Source of the DNA: Mycolicibacterium tusciae
GTDB taxonomy: Bacteria; Actinomycetota; Actinomycetes; Mycobacteriales; Mycobacteriaceae
Length of the DNA stretch: 64,000 nucleotides
NCBI RefSeq assembly: GCF_002086795.1
Contig: NZ_MVIM01000018.1
Coordinates: 1 to 64,000 of the forward strand
Direction: 5' to 3'
Shown: piece by piece, positions 60,217 to 64,000 of the stretch
Layout: each line of letters begins with the position of its first letter
Position numbering within the stretch: the stretch's first letter is position 1
Made by a program: the position numbers and the translations under genes
The notes under the pieces: model-generated
What the model saw: the letters and a program-made list of their open reading frames with translations, nothing else
What the model was told of the DNA's origin: nothing
The model's database searches: none

Positions 60217-60699
60217 CTACAACGTGATCTTGCAGGTTTGGCCGATGTCCAGCGTGCGCAGCATCCGGCCCATTCCGAGCCACATCGCACACGACAGCGC
60301 GAGGTCGGTGAGCAGCTCGTCGGAGAAGTGCTTGCTTGCGCGCTCCCAGAAATCCTCGTCGTCACGCAATCCGGTGTGGTCGCCGGCGAAGCGCTCGGCG
60401 AACTCGGCGGCGATCCGCTCCTGCGAGCTGTAGCCGGGCCACGTCCGCCACTCGGCGGCGTGGTCGTACAGGTCCTCGTCGACCCCAGCGGCGATGCCTT
60501 CGGAGTCGCGGGTGTTCTGGCACACCACGCATTCGTTGTCGAGCGCGATGACCATCCGGGCCAACTCGCGGACGCGCATCGGGAGGCGGTTCTTGTTGTA
60601 GACCGCGTTGGTGAACCCGGCCATCGCGACACCGATATCGGGTGACTTCACCACCCAGGCTGCGGCGTCGTCGTCGGCAAAAGGTCCAATTCGGCTCAT
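60217..60699 (-). CDS. Carboxymuconolactone decarboxylase family protein (AhpD-like)
   Basis: A 160-residue helical protein of the CMD/AhpD family, with the Cys pair ECVVCQ (Cys57 and Cys60) and ELARMVIALDNE before it. AhpD-type members are peroxidase-linked thiol reductants; CMD members act on lactones. The CxxC suggests the thiol type. ATG 60699 is preceded six bases upstream by TACGAT, so the transcript may be leaderless; an exact KstR-type operator ends 31 bases from it. It is the first gene of the CMD-GlnA3-amidohydrolase operon. Confidence 0.85.
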   Translation of the reverse strand: MSRIGPFADDDAAAWVVKSPDIGVAMAGFTNAVYNKNRLPMRVRELARMVIALDNECVVCQNTRDSEGIAAGVDEDLYDHAAEWRTWPGYSSQERIAAEFAERFAGDHTGLRDDEDFWERASKHFSDELLTDLALSCAMWLGMGRMLRTLDIGQTCKITL

Positions 60700-60730
60700 G
60701 GCGGCATCGTACGCCGGAACCGTCCCGAAT

Positions 60731-60744
60731 TGGAACACGTTCTA
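60731..60744. promoter_or_regulatory. KstR-type operator E
   Basis: TGGAACACGTTCTA matches TNNAACNNGTTNNA exactly. It lies 31 bases upstream of the CMD ATG, and TACGAT (minus strand, 60706-60711) fits as a -10 element, putting this operator over the -35. Confidence 0.8.
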
Positions 60745-60753
60745 GTTTTCCGC

Positions 60754-62235
60754 CTATTCCGCACCACGCATGACCGCCGCCACCGTCAACAAAAGGATCT
60801 TGAAGTCAAGCGCGAGCGACCAGTTCTCGATGTAGTAGTTGTCCCATTCGACCCGGTCCGCGATCGACGTTTGCCCGCGCAGCCCGTGCACCTGTGCCCA
60901 ACCGGTGATGCCGGCCTTGACGCGGTGGCGTTCGCCGTAGCGGTGAATCTGTATTTCGAAGAACTCGACGAATTGCGGTCGCTCTGGACGCGGACCTACG
61001 AGGCTCATCTCACCCTTGAGAACGTTGATCAATTGCGGCAGCTCATCCAGCGACGTTGAGCGCATGATCTTGCCGATTCCGGTTCGTCTGTCCGCACCTT
61101 CGACACCGCCAGGGGCCGAACTCGACTTCAGTTCGAACTCTGCGTCTGAAGCTGTTTCCGGCCGCATGGTGCGGAACTTGAGGCATTGGAAAATCCGTCC
61201 ATCGCGTCCGATCCGGTCCTGTTTGAAGAAGATCGGTCCCGGTGAGCCGAGCCGAACCAACATGGCCAACGTTATGAGCAACGGGGAGATTGCGAGCAGC
61301 CCCACGGCAGCCGCGACGCGATCGATCACGTGTTTGGCGTTGAACTGCCAGCCGTGCGGGTCGGCGCTCGGCAGCGACATCAGCGGCAGGCCGCCGAGAT
61401 GGTCGACCGTGGCGCGCTCGGCGACTGCGTCGAACATGCGGGGCACCACCCACACCCGCGCTTTGTAACGGTGAGCGACCCGAACGACGCGGGTCAGAGA
61501 CTCGTCGCGGACCTGCGAGAAGGCAATCAGAACGGCCTCTGCCCCGGTCTTCTCGATCGCTGGGCCAATCGACTCGGGGGTTCCGAGAATGGGGACGTCC
61601 GGATTCACATCGGATCTCGCTGCCGAACCTTCGGCATCGAGAAGGCCGACCGGCGTCAGGCCGTACTCCGGGAAAGACCGCAGACGTTCAACGATCCGGC
61701 TGGCGACTTCCCCGCTGCCGATGATGAGGGCGGGGGCCATGAAATGGTTGTTCTTCCTCAGTCGCTTCCGAATGAGCGAGTGGAAAAAGTGCGGTATCGG
61801 CATCAGTACGGCGGCGCAGACCCACATCTTGGAGACCAAGGCCCCGGCACCAATACCCGTCTGGGTGAGCGTCATGATGCCGAGCACAAAAACTGCGGCA
61901 AGTGCGACGTTGGTCTGGATTGGACCGAACTCGTCGATGAAGTTCCGGCCGAGTTTATGTCGGTACAGCTTCTGCACGGCGAACAGGAACACGACAAAGG
62001 GCACGAACAACGCGACCATCCACGATGCCGACGGAAGTTGCTCCGACATCGACGACCACCACAAACCGATACTGACCGCCGCCGACGCAGACACGATGTC
62101 GATGGCGACGGCGACGACCGTGCCGATTCGACCGATACGAACCAAACCGGCAAGCGCCTTGTACTTTTCGCGCGCGGGGTGGTGGGGCGTCACATCGTTT
62201 GGCGCCGGGCCAACGGGTTCGGTCCGCATCGCCAT
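60754..62235 (-). CDS. Exopolysaccharide polyprenyl glycosylphosphotransferase (sugar transferase)
   Basis: A 493-residue membrane enzyme of the WbaP/CpsE type. The N-terminal half has four membrane helices (about residues 35-140) and a Rossmann-like CoA/NAD-type domain (ALIIGSGEVASRIVERL). The C-terminal sugar-phosphate transferase domain has GPIFFKQDRIGRDGRIFQCLKFRTM, DELPQLINVLKGEMSLVGPRPE and AGITGWAQVHGLRG, including the conserved catalytic Asp/Glu/Arg. It moves a sugar-1-phosphate to undecaprenyl or decaprenyl phosphate to start a polysaccharide. The other pathway genes are not in the window. Confidence 0.92.
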   Translation of the reverse strand: MAMRTEPVGPAPNDVTPHHPAREKYKALAGLVRIGRIGTVVAVAIDIVSASAAVSIGLWWSSMSEQLPSASWMVALFVPFVVFLFAVQKLYRHKLGRNFIDEFGPIQTNVALAAVFVLGIMTLTQTGIGAGALVSKMWVCAAVLMPIPHFFHSLIRKRLRKNNHFMAPALIIGSGEVASRIVERLRSFPEYGLTPVGLLDAEGSAARSDVNPDVPILGTPESIGPAIEKTGAEAVLIAFSQVRDESLTRVVRVAHRYKARVWVVPRMFDAVAERATVDHLGGLPLMSLPSADPHGWQFNAKHVIDRVAAAVGLLAISPLLITLAMLVRLGSPGPIFFKQDRIGRDGRIFQCLKFRTMRPETASDAEFELKSSSAPGGVEGADRRTGIGKIMRSTSLDELPQLINVLKGEMSLVGPRPERPQFVEFFEIQIHRYGERHRVKAGITGWAQVHGLRGQTSIADRVEWDNYYIENWSLALDFKILLLTVAAVMRGAE

Positions 62236-62263
62236 CAGTTGCTCAATTCAGCTTGGCGATTCG

Positions 62264-62995
62264 TCATATCGGTCGGTGAAATATCTTTGCGCTTGCAAGG
62301 TCGGCCATGTCCTGCAGGACGAGGATCTGACCGCCCGACCAGTTGAGCGGCCGGGTATCCCAACTGAAGAGCGAACCGACCGCGTCGTCGTCGTCGCTGA
62401 AAATCGGAACACCCGCGTACGCCCCGACCTCACCGCTGAGCACGAGCGGATGGTTTGCCAGCAGCGGGTGCACGGCGGCGTCTTCGACAATGAACGGGAT
62501 GCCGCTGACCACGGTGAACTTGCTGATCGACAGTTTGCCCGGGCGCACCCTTTCGCCGTCACCGTGAACGACGTTGCGCCCGATGATCAGTTCCCTGCTG
62601 TCGTCGAGCAGCGACACCGCAGCGAAAGGCGTTGCCAGCGCTTCTGCCGTCAACAACGCGACGGTGTCGAGGGCGCCGCTCTCAGGCGTGTCCAGCAGGC
62701 CCGTGCTGAGCAGAGCGGCCAAGCGCGCCGGGTCACTCAACGAGGGCTGAATTATTTGTTCCAGCGCGTCGGGGTTGGCCGAAAGTTGTTGAATCAACAA
62801 ATGCGATGCCGCGTCGTCCACGCCGACGCCGACAACAGTGGCTATCAACCCTTCTTTGAGTACTCTCTTTTCAGCATCAGACAGCCCCGTCGCAGCGTGC
62901 CACCCGTTTGACGGCGTTGCTTCCCCCACAGACTCAGCGTAAGTCGCCGGGACCCTTCTGGGGCGAAGAGCGCAATCTCCATATCGCGATGCCAT
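62264..62995 (-). CDS. GAF-domain protein
   Basis: A 243-residue protein. A low-homology N-terminus (about 1-40), a short helical region with repeated ALLST and ALEQII segments, then a GAF domain at about residues 105-243 (FAAVSLLDDSRELIIGRNVV, IVEDAAVHPLLANHPLV, GAYAGVPIFSDDDDAVGSLF). GAF domains bind small ligands or sense redox. The gene is divergent from the STAS/anti-sigma pair (144 bp), fitting a signalling role, and 28 bp from the sugar-transferase gene. The start (ATG 62995) is uncertain. Confidence 0.78.
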   Translation of the reverse strand: MASRYGDCALRPRRVPATYAESVGEATPSNGWHAATGLSDAEKRVLKEGLIATVVGVGVDDAASHLLIQQLSANPDALEQIIQPSLSDPARLAALLSTGLLDTPESGALDTVALLTAEALATPFAAVSLLDDSRELIIGRNVVHGDGERVRPGKLSISKFTVVSGIPFIVEDAAVHPLLANHPLVLSGEVGAYAGVPIFSDDDDAVGSLFSWDTRPLNWSGGQILVLQDMADLASAKIFHRPI

Positions 62996-63139
62996 CGATA
63001 TGACGCCGCGCCGGTGTGTTTTCGCGCTTTGATCCCAATACCGAGCGCACGTGGCAAGCTACACGAGGGCTTTGTCTAGTCGTCGGTTCTGGTTCCCAGG
63101 GGTGGTGCCACGACGGCTACGACGAAGAAGGAGGACGAG

Positions 63140-63472
63140 ATGAGCGACTTTTCCACTCGGACAACGGAGTCCGGTGTCGTCGTTGTTCAGCCGACCGGGA
63201 GGCTGAACATGGTGGCCGCACCCGCGCTACGAAAACAGCTGAATGACATCGTTGATGGTGGCGTGAGTCGAATCGTCGTCGATCTCAGCGCCACGGAATT
63301 CATTGATTCGTCCGGTTTGGGCGCACTGATCGCGGCCCTGAAGATTGCGCGGAACGCGGGTGGCGACTTGCGCATCGCGGCTCCCACACAGCAGGTGTGC
63401 ACCGTGCTGGAGCTGAGCAACCTCGACCGGGTCCTACGGTCCTATGCTTCTGCGGACAGCGCTTTCGAATGA
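63140..63472 (+). CDS. STAS-domain anti-anti-sigma factor
   Basis: A 110-residue single STAS-domain protein. DSSGLGAL (Ser57/Ser58) is the site whose phosphorylation controls binding to the anti-sigma kinase, as in SpoIIAA and RsbV. The domain begins VVVVQPTGRLNMVAAPALRKQL, the normal first strand. GAAGGAGG precedes the ATG at the right distance. The anti-sigma-type kinase gene overlaps its stop by four bases, so the two are made in fixed ratio, a standard partner-switching module. Confidence 0.92.
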   Translation: MSDFSTRTTESGVVVVQPTGRLNMVAAPALRKQLNDIVDGGVSRIVVDLSATEFIDSSGLGALIAALKIARNAGGDLRIAAPTQQVCTVLELSNLDRVLRSYASADSAFE

Positions 63473-63870
63473 GTGAGCACGCGCTGGAAGCCCTGACCGG
63501 TCCCGACACGCTGGCGAAGATCCAGCAAACACTCGAGTCGGCATGGGCGGATGAAGAGGTTTCCGAGCACACCAAGATGTGCATAGAACTCGCGGTCAGT
63601 GAGATCGGTACAAACATCATCGCGTACTCAGGTGACGGGCGGCCGGTGCGCTTGCGCATGGTGGTGGACGTACGGCCGGAAAGCGTGGCCGTCAGCTTCA
63701 CCGACGATGGCCATCCTGCGGAGGTCGACCTGGCGCGGATAACCATGGCCGACGAGGCCTCCGAAAGCGGCCGCGGACTGGCACTCGCGCATCGGGTACT
63801 CGACGAGCTGTCCTACTGGCGCGATCAGAAGGGCAATCACTGGACGCTGACTCGGCGTCGATCCGAGTGA
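63469..63870 (+). CDS. Anti-sigma factor, RsbW/SpoIIAB-like HATPase
   Basis: A 133-residue protein with a GHKL ATP-binding fold: IELAVSEIGTNIIAYSGDG gives the N-box, FTDDGHP the G1 box, and GRGLALAHRVLDEL the G2 box. These proteins bind a sigma factor of the SigB/SigF type and phosphorylate a STAS partner. It begins with ATGA overlapping the STAS stop. The sigma factor gene is not in the window; it may follow or be elsewhere. Confidence 0.92.
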   Translation: MSEHALEALTGPDTLAKIQQTLESAWADEEVSEHTKMCIELAVSEIGTNIIAYSGDGRPVRLRMVVDVRPESVAVSFTDDGHPAEVDLARITMADEASESGRGLALAHRVLDELSYWRDQKGNHWTLTRRRSE

Positions 63871-63886
63871 GTATGTGCGGCTTCCA

Positions 63887-64000
63887 GTGACGGGCACGGC
63901 TGAATTGTCTGACCAGGTCACGTCGAGCCCGCGCTTATCGCACGCTGAGCCTGCGCGAGACAAACAGGCGTTCGTGAGGAACGGGCGGCAGGCTCCTGAC
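63887..64000 (+). CDS. Start of a further gene (partial)
   Basis: A reading frame with start options GTG 63875 and GTG 63887 stays open to the window's end (at least 38 codons). The first residues, VTGTAELSDQVTSSPRLS, are polar and not recognisable. Its position 16 bp after the anti-sigma gene makes a third member of the sigma-control operon likely, such as a phosphatase or response regulator, but too little is seen to identify it. Confidence 0.4.
   Translation, partial: MTGTAELSDQVTSSPRLSHAEPARDKQAFVRNGRQAPD

Noticed and set aside
1..64000. Mobile elements, prophage, CRISPR arrays, rRNA or tRNA genes.
   Set aside because: No transposase, integrase, array of spaced repeats or tRNA cloverleaf was seen. 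Only the 68-bp repeat in the SnoaL-like pair is a clear duplication, and it lies inside paralogous genes.

Overview
The window is high-GC actinobacterial DNA, almost certainly from a mycobacterium (Mycolicibacterium-like). The evidence is a mycolic-acid type SAM methyltransferase, a 19-kDa-antigen-like lipoprotein, an Ig-YkuD L,D-transpeptidase, a PimC-like mannosyltransferase, an F420-type (LLM) oxidoreductase, CYP124 and CYP125 cytochromes P450, a GlnA3-like glutamine synthetase and a CinA very close to the tuberculosis protein. About 75 genes are packed at roughly one per 0.85 kb. I see no rRNA, tRNA, CRISPR array, insertion sequence or prophage. Family and ortholog names come from recalled protein sequences, not from a search.

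Layout. 0-10 kb: housekeeping and lipid genes (yaaA, an MpaB oxygenase, an acyl-CoA ligase, thioesterases, a GCS2 ligase, a 2OG-Fe oxygenase, cinA) and a small membrane gene that looks frameshifted. 10-17 kb: a PLP decarboxylase, a FabG3-like hydroxysteroid dehydrogenase divergent from a DapB-like/HAD/VOC operon, and a nitronate-monooxygenase-like flavoenzyme. 17-30 kb: a TetR-controlled molybdopterin oxidoreductase, a TetR/DUF2867-like divergon with a 30-bp palindrome, CYP125, an XRE regulator, a FadR/fatty-acid-hydroxylase operon and cell-envelope genes. 30-42 kb: a peptide transporter, threonine dehydratase, agmatinase, a TetR/hydrolase divergon, a mycolate methyltransferase and a CcdA/thioredoxin pair. 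42-49 kb: tandem SnoaL-like genes, a Baeyer-Villiger-type monooxygenase divergent from CYP124, and a flavin monooxygenase with its TetR. 49-57 kb: envelope and lipoprotein genes, PimC-like transferase, dienelactone hydrolase, an SDR and a D-aminoacylase-like amidohydrolase. 57-64 kb: a carboxymuconolactone-decarboxylase/GlnA3/amidohydrolase operon, a polysaccharide sugar-phosphate transferase, a GAF protein and a STAS/anti-sigma switch.

The unifying signal is a set of five exact matches to TNNAACNNGTTNNA, the published motif of KstR, the cholesterol-catabolism repressor, plus one near match. They lie in front of the FabG3-like/DapB-like divergon, the nitronate-monooxygenase-like gene, the SnoaL-like tandem, the BVMO/CYP124 divergon, and the CMD-GlnA3-amidohydrolase operon; the near match precedes CYP125. 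Several sit 30-33 bases from the start codon, as expected for an operator over a -35 element. I read this as a dispersed outlying part of the sterol regulon, carrying side-chain P450s, a possible steroid Baeyer-Villiger enzyme, and a previously unremarked glutamylation/amidohydrolase branch.
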